64,000 nt of DNA from Roseibium suaedae (GTDB taxonomy: Bacteria; Pseudomonadota; Alphaproteobacteria; Rhizobiales; Stappiaceae). The stretch spans positions 124,001 through 188,000 of the forward strand of contig NZ_FRBW01000003.1 in assembly GCF_900142725.1 (NCBI RefSeq), read 5' to 3'. Below the pieces are notes generated by a model. That model was not told the origin of the DNA and did no database searches. It was given only the letters and a program-made list of their open reading frames with translations. This document shows, piece after piece, positions 40,978-49,386 of the stretch. The stretch's first letter is position 1. Each line of letters begins with the position of its first letter. The position numbers and the translations under genes were made by a program.

Positions 40978-41430
40978 CACTTCGACTCTCGATCGAAGAG
41001 TCGCGTTCGGCGATAGTTACTTGCGGGAGCTGGAGGTGGTCGAACGCCTGGTGACACTTGATTCAACAGTCGCTTTGCGCGCTCATTTCGGTCGTTCGCA
41101 GGGTTTCCTCCCGGTCTGCACAGCTGCTAATCATTGCACGAAGTGCGAAGGTCAATAAAGGGCAAGAGACCGGCCATTAGATGCAGATTGCCCGAATGAC
41201 CGAGACGCGCAGCATGGACAGGAACTGTTCCTGCGTTGGCGACGACTGTACGCTCAAGCCTGACATCTCAGGCTGGGAGGGGGCTTAAGACCAGGAGAGC
41301 AAATGTCCCCTATTGGCTGTCAAGAGTGGATAATCGTCTCACTTCCCCCATAGGTCGCCTCTCAAGCGAAAACTTGAAGGGTAGAGAGTGGACGGGCACG
41401 CGGCCCGGCCACTCAACGGAATTAATTGCT
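40978..41430. other. Gene-free stretch
   Basis: These 453 bp lie between the convergent MFS gene and the Tat-dependent hydrolase gene. No gene, hairpin terminator or repeat is supported. It marks the seam between the two LysR modules. Confidence 0.4.
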
Positions 41431-42516
41431 TCAGGCCAAATGGCGGTCGAAGAAAGCTTGAAGCCGGTCGAAGGGGATGATCTCCACCTGATCATAGAGG
41501 TCGACGTGATCGGCTCCTTCGATGATCACCAACTCCTTCGGTTCTGCTGCGGCAGCGAAAGCGTCTTCACTGAAATAGCGCGAATGAGCCTCGGATCCCG
41601 CGATGATCAGCGCCGGGCGCGGCGAGATCTCGTTCACGTAGGTTAGCTGCGGCATGTTCATGAATGACATGGCCGAAGTGATGTTCCAGCCACCGTTCGA
41701 GTTCGCTGAGCGGGGATGGTAGCCACGATCGGTTTTATAGTAGTTCCAGTACATGGTGATGACCGGATCATCTATGCCGTCAAGTGTCTCCGGCAGGCCT
41801 CCATCCCGAGCTGGAGCAGCCTCAGAGGACGCGTCATCCCACCGTTGCAGGCTCAGACGGGTCAGTCGCTCATTGCGCTGCTCATCTGTCATCGCATCGT
41901 AATAGCCGCGCGCGTTAACACGGGACATGTCGTACATGCTGGTTACAGCGACCGCTTTCACCCGCTTATCCGCAGCAACGGCATTCAGCGCCAGACCGCC
42001 CCAGCCGCAGACGCCGATCACACCGATCCGCTCACGGTCAACGAGATCATGCAAGCCGAGGAAATCGACCGCGGCCATGAAGTCTTCGCTGTTGATGTCG
42101 GGCGAAGCGACAAAGCGTGGCTCTCCACCGCTTTCCCCTGTGTAAGAGCCGTCAAATGCCAGCGTAATGAAGCCGCGTTCAGCCATTGTCTGGGCGTAGA
42201 GGCCCGACGATTGCTCCTTAACCGCTCCGAAGGGGCCTGCCACAGCTAGTGCGGGCAGCGTGCTCTCTGAGCGATTTACCGGAATGTAAAGATCGCCTAC
42301 CAGCGTAATTCCGTAGCGGTTGGCAAAACTCACCTTGCTGTGCTCGACTAGATCGCTCTTGGGAAAGGTCTTATCCCATTCGGCGGTTGTCTGCGCCAGC
42401 ACCGCTCGACCGGAAAGCGTGGCAAGACCCAAAGCGGCCACGCTGGCGCCAGCGGTGACAAGAAGGCTGCGACGCTCGGGACTGTCGGGCGCGTTGAGCT
42501 GGGTGTCGTCTGTCAT
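41431..42516 (-). CDS. Tat-exported alpha/beta hydrolase, paralog of the first hydrolase
   Basis: The start at 42516 (AGAGGA 8 nt upstream) gives 361 residues. A twin-arginine signal, SPERRSLLVTAGASVAALGL, precedes the mature hydrolase. The nucleophile elbow is IGVCGWGG with Cys in place of Ser. The acid region (SEAHSRYFSED) and the histidine region (GADHVDLYD) are almost the same as in the 28723-29673 protein, so the two are paralogs sent to different compartments. It is divergent from the second LysR gene, with an operator-rich gap between. Confidence 0.85.
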   Translation of the reverse strand: MTDDTQLNAPDSPERRSLLVTAGASVAALGLATLSGRAVLAQTTAEWDKTFPKSDLVEHSKVSFANRYGITLVGDLYIPVNRSESTLPALAVAGPFGAVKEQSSGLYAQTMAERGFITLAFDGSYTGESGGEPRFVASPDINSEDFMAAVDFLGLHDLVDRERIGVIGVCGWGGLALNAVAADKRVKAVAVTSMYDMSRVNARGYYDAMTDEQRNERLTRLSLQRWDDASSEAAPARDGGLPETLDGIDDPVITMYWNYYKTDRGYHPRSANSNGGWNITSAMSFMNMPQLTYVNEISPRPALIIAGSEAHSRYFSEDAFAAAAEPKELVIIEGADHVDLYDQVEIIPFDRLQAFFDRHLA

Positions 42517-42577
42517 GTCGATATCCTCTGTTGGGGGCAATTGCAGTCAAGATGGTCGCTGCCGGTCCAACGGATAA

Positions 42578-42600
42578 GGCTGCAAAAACCTATTGCAGCC
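42578..42600. promoter_or_regulatory. Perfect 8-bp inverted repeat in the divergent LysR-hydrolase region
   Basis: GGCTGCAA and TTGCAGCC flank a 7-bp spacer. It ends directly before the LysR-type site at 42601. It may be a second operator or an overlapping binding site for the same regulator. Confidence 0.5.
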
Positions 42601-42615
42601 ATGAAACAGATTCAT
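42601..42615. promoter_or_regulatory. LysR-type operator candidate 7
   Basis: ATGAAACAGATTCAT is an exact ATGAR-N5-YTCAT match, 66 bp before the lysR start and 84 bp before the divergent hydrolase start. Confidence 0.65.
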
Positions 42616-42681
42616 CATCTATGAGCAGATTGGCAACAGCTCAGCGGGGGCATCCTAGCTCTGGGCGCACAGGAGGCACAT

Positions 42682-43575
42682 ATGGACCGCGACCTGATCG
42701 GAGACCTCTCCATGCTTCTCGCCGTGGCGGATGAGGGTAATTTCACCCGTGCGGGTCATCGCTTAGGTATCTCCCAATCTGCCGTGAGCCATACGGTCCG
42801 GCGACTCGAAGACCGCATTGGTGTCAGATTGCTCAACCGGAACTCCCGTAGCGTGACCCTGACCGATGCGGGCGAGCGCCTGGTCTCCACCCTGCGCCCC
42901 AGCTGGCAACAGGTCAGCGACCGGATCGAGGAAATCCGCACCCTCGGCGAACATCCTTCCGGGCTGGTTCGCGTGACCGTTAGCAAATCCGCAGCACAGC
43001 GGATTCTCTGGCCTGTTGCATCACAGCTGGTGCGGGATTTTCCTGCGGTCACGATCGAGATCAGCACTGACGGACGCCTTTCCGATTTGGCTGAGGACAG
43101 GTTCGATTGTGCGATCCGTCTGGGTGAGCACCTAGGACCAGACATGATAGCTGTGCCGGTCGGCCCGCCTATCGCGATGGCCGCATTTGCCAGTCCGGAT
43201 TATCTAAAGGACCGCCCCCTGCCACAACATCCGGAGGATCTAATTGCACACAACTGTCTGGTCATGCGGCACCGGGTCGATGGCGGCACCTATGACTGGG
43301 AGTTCGAGAAGGAGGGGGAAGAGCGGGTCGTTCGCCTCAAGGGGCCGTTTATCCTCAATGATTCAGGAATGGTGTTGCAGGCCGCGCTGGAAGGGCACGG
43401 GATTGGCTTCCTGACCGCTCCCGAGATCGAAGAGGAGGTGGCCGCGGGGCGCCTTCGCCGCCTTTTATCTGATTGGTGCCCACCCTTTGAAGGGTATCAC
43501 TTGTGCTATTCCGGGCGTCGCAATGTGAGTTCAGCCATGCGCGTCCTGATTGACCGTCTGCGCTTTAAAGGATGA
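42682..43575 (+). CDS. LysR-family transcriptional regulator (module 2)
   Basis: This 297-residue LTTR is a paralog of the 34022-34951 regulator. The HTH reads NFTRAGHRLGISQSAVSHTV and LEDRIGVRLLNRNSRSVTLT. The effector domain includes the shared YDWEFEKEGEERVVRLKGPF and FEGYHLCYSGRRN segments. GGAGG lies upstream. Divergent placement against the Tat hydrolase is classical LysR architecture. It may recognise the same palindrome as module 1. Confidence 0.9.
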   Translation: MDRDLIGDLSMLLAVADEGNFTRAGHRLGISQSAVSHTVRRLEDRIGVRLLNRNSRSVTLTDAGERLVSTLRPSWQQVSDRIEEIRTLGEHPSGLVRVTVSKSAAQRILWPVASQLVRDFPAVTIEISTDGRLSDLAEDRFDCAIRLGEHLGPDMIAVPVGPPIAMAAFASPDYLKDRPLPQHPEDLIAHNCLVMRHRVDGGTYDWEFEKEGEERVVRLKGPFILNDSGMVLQAALEGHGIGFLTAPEIEEEVAAGRLRRLLSDWCPPFEGYHLCYSGRRNVSSAMRVLIDRLRFKG

Positions 43576-43586
43576 TTCTCATTCAT
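43572..43586. promoter_or_regulatory. Weak LysR-type site upstream of the third MFS gene
   Basis: ATGATTCTCATTCAT fits the motif with one mismatch (T for R) and overlaps the lysR stop codon. It is 105 bp before the MFS start. Confidence 0.35.
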
Positions 43587-43690
43587 GCTGGCAATGCCGA
43601 TTAGCAAGCTGCCGGGTAGACCGCCAGGAGGTTAAGAGGGACACTCCTCGCGACGGTGTCCTGCGGCGGGGGTTTATTCCTGGAGAGCCA

Positions 43691-44893
43691 ATGACATCCG
43701 CCATCCCCTCATCCTCAGCTATGTCCTCCGATCGCCCCGCCAACTGGGGCGCTGTCGTCGCGCTGTCCCTCGGAGCCTTTGCCCTCGTCGCCTCCGAGTT
43801 CATGCCGGTCAGCATTCTAACCCCAATTGCCTCTGACCTCGCTATCAGCGAGGGGCTGGCTGGACAAGCAATTTCGGTCTCTGGCGCCTTCGCGGTGCTG
43901 ACAAGCCTAACCCTCACTACGCTAACCCAAAACATGGACCGCAAAATCGTGTTAATGGGCCTCGTCGCGCTCATGCTGGCCTCGGGTACACTCGCAGCGC
44001 TGGCACCGAGCTTCGGTATCTTTCTCGTAGGCCGCGCCTTTATCGGTGTCGCCATCGGGGGCTTCTGGTCCATGTCTGCCGCTGTCGCCATGCGGCTGGT
44101 GCCGGAATCCTCGGTCCCTCGGGCCCTGGCAATCTTTAACGGCGGCAATGCCTTGGCAACAGTGATTGCTGCGCCGATGGGAAGTCTTCTTGGAGGGCTG
44201 TTCGGCTGGCGAATGGCATTCCTTTGCCTCGTCCCGATCGCGGCCCTTGCCTTCCTCTGGCTCTTAAGCAGCCTGCCGAGCATGGCCCCCACACAGCGCA
44301 AACAGGGGGGAACGCTTTTCGTTCTGTTTAAATCGCCGGTGGTCAGTTTCGGAATGCTCGCCACGGCGTTATTCTTCATGGGACAATTCACGTTGTTCAC
44401 TTACCTTCGCCCGTTCCTCGAAACAGTCACAAGCGTCGCGGTTTCCGACCTGACCGCCATGCTGCTGATGTTGGGTTTCGCGGGATTTGTCGGCACAGCG
44501 GGAATTGGCAGACCGCTGGCGCGCGCACTCTACCCGGTTCTAATCCTTTGGCCTCTGTTCCTGGCGGCTGTCGGACTGGGCATGCTTGTCTTTGGCCACA
44601 GTTTGATTGGGATGGGTGCGTTGATGATCGGGTGGGGCTTCTTTGCTACCTCAGCTCCCGTTGGGTACTGGACTTGGCTTACCCGAACCCTGCCCGATGA
44701 CGCAGAGGCTGGCGGCGGGCTGATGGTCGCGATTATCCAGCTGTCGATCACATTCGGAGCAACACTGGGTGGCGTTCTCTATGACGCGTGGGGTCATATC
44801 CCGGCTTTCGGAGCAAGTGTGGTTCTGCTGTTTCTGTCGGGTATCGTCGCAGGCTTGGCGAAAAAATTCTCGCCAAACACCGACGATGTCTGA
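43691..44893 (+). CDS. MFS exporter, DHA1 (12-TM) type
   Basis: From ATG 43691 (GGAGAG just upstream) the protein has 400 residues. TM1 has GAFALVASEFMPVSILTPIA, the pattern of the AraJ/NepI-like efflux group. The segment QNMDRKIVLMGLVALML is the motif A region. Helices continue to the C-terminus. It follows the second LysR gene and is likely under its control. Together with the 38066 and 39784 genes it is the third exporter of the block. Confidence 0.85.
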   Translation: MTSAIPSSSAMSSDRPANWGAVVALSLGAFALVASEFMPVSILTPIASDLAISEGLAGQAISVSGAFAVLTSLTLTTLTQNMDRKIVLMGLVALMLASGTLAALAPSFGIFLVGRAFIGVAIGGFWSMSAAVAMRLVPESSVPRALAIFNGGNALATVIAAPMGSLLGGLFGWRMAFLCLVPIAALAFLWLLSSLPSMAPTQRKQGGTLFVLFKSPVVSFGMLATALFFMGQFTLFTYLRPFLETVTSVAVSDLTAMLLMLGFAGFVGTAGIGRPLARALYPVLILWPLFLAAVGLGMLVFGHSLIGMGALMIGWGFFATSAPVGYWTWLTRTLPDDAEAGGGLMVAIIQLSITFGATLGGVLYDAWGHIPAFGASVVLLFLSGIVAGLAKKFSPNTDDV

Positions 44894-44981
44894 AAGATTT
44901 CGGCGGACGCAATTCCGGTTGCCTTCTACCTGATGACAGGCACCAAAATGCTGCATGAACAGCGGTTCCCCGCCTCGTCCA

Positions 44982-45005
44982 CTCCCTGCGCGAACGCGCA
45001 GGGAG
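44982..45005. other. GC-rich hairpin between convergent genes
   Basis: CTCCCTGCGC and GCGCAGGGAG form a perfect 10-bp stem with a 4-nt loop. There is no adjacent T-run in either direction, so its role as a terminator is uncertain. Confidence 0.5.
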
Positions 45006-45053
45006 CTCCGTAGATCATGAGCGCGACGCCAAACGCGGCGATGAATTTTCCAA

Positions 45054-47300
45054 TCACCCGTTTGCTCCGGAAAAATCATATTTGGACAGCGGTAGGCTTC
45101 GGATGCGCTCGCCTGTCAAGACCGCCAAGGCATTCACAACCGCTGGAGGCACACCCGGCAGGCCGGGTTCGCCAATCCCTCCCATGGGCGCACCGCTTTC
45201 CGCGATCCGTACGTGCACTCGGGGCATACGCTCAGGAGGCAGGATCGGGTACATGTCGTAGTTCCGGGCTTCAGGCATCCCGTCAGTGTAGACGACCTCC
45301 TCAAGCAGCGCAGAGGAAAGCCCCAGAGCTACCGCAGAGTTCACCTGAGCCTCGATGATTGCCGGGTTGACGATACTGCCTGGATCGATCGCGACCCAGA
45401 TATCATGAACCACCACTTCGCCGTCCTTGAGGGAGACCTCGGCAATCGTCGCGACTTCGCTGCCGAACGGAGACGCCATGGCAACGCCACGGGCGCGGCG
45501 GGTTCCGTCTTCCGCTTCGAAAGGTCCGCGCTTCCATCCGCCGGAGAGATCACCGACCGCTTCCAGCAAGGTTTTGTGGCGCGGGCTTTTCTCGAGCAGT
45601 TTGAGACGCAGTTCGTACGGATCCTGTTCGCCGGCATCCGCCATTTCGTCGAAGAACGTCTCATAGAAGAAATCGTTCATCGAATGGCCGACAGAACGCC
45701 AGAATCCGATGATCGCCGGATCGTCGACATGTATCTGACCCACACGCCGATTCGCAATTGCATACGGTTTTCCGGCAATGCCCTCGACGGACGAACTATC
45801 GACCTTGCCCGGCTGGCGGCCGTACCAGCGCCCCGTCGGCCCTTCGCCAACGGCAACAGCGTCGAACGCGACGGGCAAGCCATCTTCGCCAATTCCAGCA
45901 CGAAAACGCACGGTTCCGATCGGCCGAACCGGATCGCGCAGAAACTCCTCCTCGCGGCTCCACAGGAGCTTGACGGGGCGTCCCGAGGCCCTGGAAAGCA
46001 TAATCGCCTGAGGATAGGGGTTTGCCGTTTGGTAGAGGAAATGACGGCCGAAGAAGCCCCCGAGCATGGGCGAGTGAATGATCACCTTGTCCGTAGAGAT
46101 TCCTGCGACCTTCGCGGCATCCCCCTGGAACATTTCCGGAGCCTGGTTCGGCACCCACATTTCCAGGCTGCCATCGTCATTGAACCGCACCAGCGCTGAA
46201 GGTGGCTCGAGCTGGCCATGGGCCAGATAAGGCGCATCATAGGCTGCTTCGATCACCCTAGCTGACGAGGCAAGCGCGGCGGCTGCATCACCTTCGGTTT
46301 CAAATGCGATACCTTCGCCCGGCGTTGCCTTCAGCATCTCCTTACGGCCTTCGGACGAAAAATCCGCAGGCATGGCATGCAGAGTTCCGGCAGGCGCTTC
46401 GTTCCAGCTGACTTCCAGCTTTTCGACAGCCATGCGGGCACGCCACCAACTGTCTGCCAGAACAGCCATTGCTCCGGGTAATTTATGGATGGAATGGACA
46501 CCGGGCATAGCTGCCACGTCCGCCTCGTTGGCGACGTCACCCGGCTCCTGGCCGAGGCGCGGGGCATGCTGGACGGCTCCAAAAAGCATATCTTCCAACG
46601 TCAGGTCGATAGCGTATTGCGCCCTGCCCGTCGACTTGTCGCGAACATCAAGCCGGTCTTGCGGCTTGCCGATCCATCGAAAACTGTCGTTCGACCGCAG
46701 TTCGACCGTCTCAGGCACAGGCAGATCCGCGGCAGCCTCCGCCAAGTCGCCATAGGGGATCGATTGGCCAGTCACAGTGTGGATCACTTGACCTGGTTCG
46801 GTCGAAAGCTCTTCAACCGGCACACCGAGGCGGACGGATGCTGCTTGCAGCAGCATTTGGCGGGCAGTGGCGCCGAGTTTGCGCATGGCATCATAGCTCG
46901 TGCGAACAGACATGCTGCCGCCGGTAAAGCGCATCTGTCCGCCAATCAGAAGATAGTCCGGCCCCGGAGGCGCCGTTTCCACCTGAAAATTGACCGGATC
47001 CACGTCCAGTTCCTCGCCGACAATTTGAGCCATCGCCGTATAAATGCCCTGACCACCTTCCACGAAGGCGCTGCGGAATTTCACCGTGCTGTCGGAGAGA
47101 ATTTCCAGGTAGGCGTCGATCCTGCTGCCCGGCGTTCCTTGGGCGGCCTGCGCGATAGCCTGTCCGCTGCCAACGGGAAGTGCGACGGTCAGGACAAGCG
47201 CGCTCATCGAACCGGCCAGGAAGCCACGGCGCGAAACGTTGAGGGGGCGTCCAGCGCTGTTGTTGCTATGCGGCGCCCCTATATGATCTAGAACTTTCAT
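45054..47300 (-). CDS. Molybdopterin-binding large subunit, xanthine-oxidase family (IorB-like), Tat-exported
   Basis: The 748-residue protein starts with a Tat signal, NVSRRGFLAGSMSALVLTVA, so the holoenzyme should be periplasmic. The family motif near MPT is LGGFFGRHFLYQTANPYPQA, and the C-terminal GGIGEPGLPGVPPAVVNAL supplies the catalytic glutamate. IorB-type enzymes hydroxylate aldehydes or N-heterocycles and pass electrons through a 2Fe-2S subunit to a cytochrome. Here the partner lies 12 bp upstream, but no cytochrome or XdhC-type chaperone is adjacent. Isoquinoline, aldehyde or nicotinate substrates cannot be separated by sequence. Confidence 0.9.
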   Translation of the reverse strand: MKVLDHIGAPHSNNSAGRPLNVSRRGFLAGSMSALVLTVALPVGSGQAIAQAAQGTPGSRIDAYLEILSDSTVKFRSAFVEGGQGIYTAMAQIVGEELDVDPVNFQVETAPPGPDYLLIGGQMRFTGGSMSVRTSYDAMRKLGATARQMLLQAASVRLGVPVEELSTEPGQVIHTVTGQSIPYGDLAEAAADLPVPETVELRSNDSFRWIGKPQDRLDVRDKSTGRAQYAIDLTLEDMLFGAVQHAPRLGQEPGDVANEADVAAMPGVHSIHKLPGAMAVLADSWWRARMAVEKLEVSWNEAPAGTLHAMPADFSSEGRKEMLKATPGEGIAFETEGDAAAALASSARVIEAAYDAPYLAHGQLEPPSALVRFNDDGSLEMWVPNQAPEMFQGDAAKVAGISTDKVIIHSPMLGGFFGRHFLYQTANPYPQAIMLSRASGRPVKLLWSREEEFLRDPVRPIGTVRFRAGIGEDGLPVAFDAVAVGEGPTGRWYGRQPGKVDSSSVEGIAGKPYAIANRRVGQIHVDDPAIIGFWRSVGHSMNDFFYETFFDEMADAGEQDPYELRLKLLEKSPRHKTLLEAVGDLSGGWKRGPFEAEDGTRRARGVAMASPFGSEVATIAEVSLKDGEVVVHDIWVAIDPGSIVNPAIIEAQVNSAVALGLSSALLEEVVYTDGMPEARNYDMYPILPPERMPRVHVRIAESGAPMGGIGEPGLPGVPPAVVNALAVLTGERIRSLPLSKYDFSGANG

Positions 47301-47312
47301 TGGAGCGCCTCC

Positions 47313-47759
47313 TTAAGCTTCCGCCGCCTGACGAACGGCCTTTGAAATGGCATTGTAAGTGCCGCAGCGGCAAAGATTGATCATCGCAGCAGCGATGTCT
47401 TCTTCCGATGGGGAAGCGTTTTCCTTCAGAAGCGACGTGGCAGCCATAACCTGACCGGACTGGCAGTAACCGCACTGAGGTACCTGGTTGTCGACCCAAG
47501 CCTCGACCACCTTCTTGCCAACCGGATCTTCTTCGATCGCTTCGATGGTCGTGATTTCGGAGCCGACGACGCTCTCAACCGGCGTCACGCAGGTTCTGGT
47601 CGCGTAACCGTCAACAAGCACCGTGCAAGCCCCGCACTGCGCCAGACCGCAGCCGTATTTGGTGCCGGTCATGCCGAGAGTATCCCTTAAGACCCAGAGT
47701 AGCGGGGTATCCGGTTCAACGTCGATCTCATGACGAGATCCATTGATGTTCAGTTCCAT
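47313..47759 (-). CDS. 2Fe-2S small subunit of the molybdenum hydroxylase (IorA-like)
   Basis: This 148-residue protein has a plant-type ferredoxin cluster (GCGLAQCGACTVLVDG) and a second helical cluster domain (QVPQCGYCQSGQV and NLCRCGTY), as in CoxS/IorA subunits. It carries electrons from the molybdenum site to an external acceptor. It has no signal peptide of its own and is presumably exported piggy-back with the Tat-bearing large subunit. The two genes form a leftward operon. Confidence 0.93.
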   Translation of the reverse strand: MELNINGSRHEIDVEPDTPLLWVLRDTLGMTGTKYGCGLAQCGACTVLVDGYATRTCVTPVESVVGSEITTIEAIEEDPVGKKVVEAWVDNQVPQCGYCQSGQVMAATSLLKENASPSEEDIAAAMINLCRCGTYNAISKAVRQAAEA

Positions 47760-47962
47760 AGGTCCTCTCCTCTGGCGTTCCTAAAGGCTTGCCGCCCCAT
47801 TTCTGGGATCGGCGCTTCAGCGGAAATAATTTCCGGACGGCACGTCCGGATCCGTTTCAACGCGATTGCGTCCGAGTTGCTTCAAGGCCGCAGTCGGCCT
47901 GACGCCTGCCTAATATGAAGCCTGAGGTTCAAGCGATTAAGGTCTGTAACGTGAAGCTAGTC

Positions 47963-47977
47963 ATGATTTGGCTTCAT
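47963..47977. promoter_or_regulatory. Weak LysR-type site near the molybdenum hydroxylase promoter
   Basis: ATGATTTGGCTTCAT fits the motif with one mismatch (T for R). It is about 204 bp upstream of the 2Fe-2S gene and just left of the IS element. Confidence 0.35.
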
Positions 47978-48052
47978 GAAATGGGAGGGAACCTGACCTG
48001 AGTCCCGACTTCCCTCCAGATTTCGGGAGAGTCTTGGGTTTCCTATCTGGCC

Positions 48053-48899
48053 TCATGCGGCCTGTTGTTCCATAGCCATTTTCATTGCGAACTCGCTGGG
48101 AGTGATGTTGCCCAGCGATGAGTGCGGTCTGTTTCTGTTGTAATCCTCCTTCCATGCGGTAATAGAGGCGCGCGCGTGGTCGAGCGACGAGAACAGGGTC
48201 TCGTTGAGGCATTCGTCTCGGAAGCTGCCGTTGAAGCTCTCGACGAAACCGTTCTGCATCGGCTTCCCGGGGGCGATGTAATGCCACTCGACACGTGTTT
48301 CCTGGCACCATTTGAGGACGGCCATACTGGTCATCTCCGTGCCGTTGTCCGAGACGATCGTCTTCGGCTTTCCCCGTCTGGCGATGAGGCTGTCCAGCTC
48401 GCGAGCAAGCCAAGCGCCCGACAAGGATGTGTCTGCGATCAGGCACAGGCATTCCCGGGTGAAGTTGTCGGCGACAGCCAGAACACGGAAGCGGCGACCA
48501 TCCGTGAAGGCATCACTGACGAAGTCCAGGCTCCAGCGTTCGTTGGGGCGTGACGGCAAAGCCAGGGGACACCTCGTCCCTAAGGCCCGTTTGCAACCGC
48601 AGCGCTTGCGCAGCATCAGGTTTTTTTTCCCGGTAAAGCCGCCTGAGCTTCTTCAGGTTCATGACGATCCCCTGTCGGTCCAGCATGACGTGGATGCGCC
48701 GATAACCGAAGCGGCGGCGCTCCGACGCAACCTTCTTCATCGCCTTCCGAATGGCCACATCGTCAGGCCGCACGCTGCGGTATCGCATGGGGGACCGATC
48801 AAATGACGACACCTCGCACGCCCGACGCTGGCTCACCCCATGTTGCGCACAGACATGAGCCACCGCATTCCGCTTCACATCGGGCGTCACCATTTTTTT
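48053..48899 (-). pseudogene. IS3-family OrfB transposase, frameshifted
   Basis: The N-terminal part (MVTPDVKRNAVAHVCAQHGV, then FGYRRIHVMLDRQGIVMNL) and the C-terminal DDE part ([40 protein letters not shown]) lie in two frames. They part company at a run of eight A residues (plus-strand T8 at 48621-48628). Seven would keep the frame in [14 protein letters not shown]. The catalytic D, D and E are all present, so only this slip disables it, unless ribosomes slip back. Confidence 0.8.
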
Positions 48900-49153
48900 G
48901 AGGCCACGTCCTTCAGGATCGTATTGTCCAGCATGGTCTCGGCGCACAGTTTCTTCAGCTTGGCGTTCTCGTCCTCCAGCGCCCTCAGTTTGCGGGCATC
49001 GGAAACGTCCATGCCGCCATACTTCGCCTTGTATTTGTAGAAGATTGCATCCGAGATGCCCTGCTTGCGGCAGACATCGGCCGTCTTCGCACCCGCCTCC
49101 TGCTCTTTCAAAATCCCGATGATCTGTTCTTCCGTGAACCGAGAACGCTTCAT
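48887..49153 (-). CDS. IS3-family OrfA (HTH protein)
   Basis: This 88-residue protein has the transposase HTH (FTEEQIIGILKEQEAGAKTA and CRKQGISDAIFYKYKAKYGG) and a leucine-zipper-like helix (LRALEDENAKLKKLCAETML). It ends at an A7 tract that is a typical -1 frameshift signal into OrfB. It matches IS407-group OrfA proteins in pattern and length. Confidence 0.93.
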   Translation of the reverse strand: MKRSRFTEEQIIGILKEQEAGAKTADVCRKQGISDAIFYKYKAKYGGMDVSDARKLRALEDENAKLKKLCAETMLDNTILKDVASKKW

Positions 49154-49218
49154 GTCGTCCGTCTCCTCAATGTGACGGACTCTACCAAAATTTGGAGGAA
49201 GTTTAGGGGCCCAGGTCA

Positions 49219-49349
49219 GACCGGTATGAAGACGGCTGGGAATTTCAGCGGCGCCGGAGTCCGGAAGACGACCTTAGTGAATAACGCCGTTCGCTTGCCC
49301 TGAATCGAGTCCCCCCATTACTCCCTGGAACGGCGTTACCGGGTGAATC
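49219..49349. repeat. Direct repeat, copy 2, right edge of the metabolic block
   Basis: The segment repeats 28530-28659 and includes the last 18 codons of the small basic protein plus the TAACGCCGTTC/GAACGGCGTTA hairpin. The IS element abuts its left side, so the rest of this copy of the gene is gone. Confidence 0.85.
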
Positions 49350-49386
49350 GCTGGTTTTTGAAAAGATCGACATTATCAGGCACAGT

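Larger units (their letters stand above)
47994..49218 (-). mobile_element. IS3-family (IS407-group-like) insertion sequence
   Basis: A 1,225-bp element ends in imperfect inverted repeats: TGACCTGAGTCCC on the left, and on the right the complement of TGACCTGGGCCCC. OrfA and OrfB lie leftward with a slippery A7 at their junction, as in IS3 elements. Flanking 4-mers are AACC and GACC, so a clean target duplication is not seen. The element truncates the 5' side of direct repeat copy 2. Confidence 0.85.

Noticed and set aside
47990..49222. 4-bp target duplication around the IS element
   Set aside because: The flanks are AACC and GACC, which match at three of four bases only, so a true duplication cannot be claimed.
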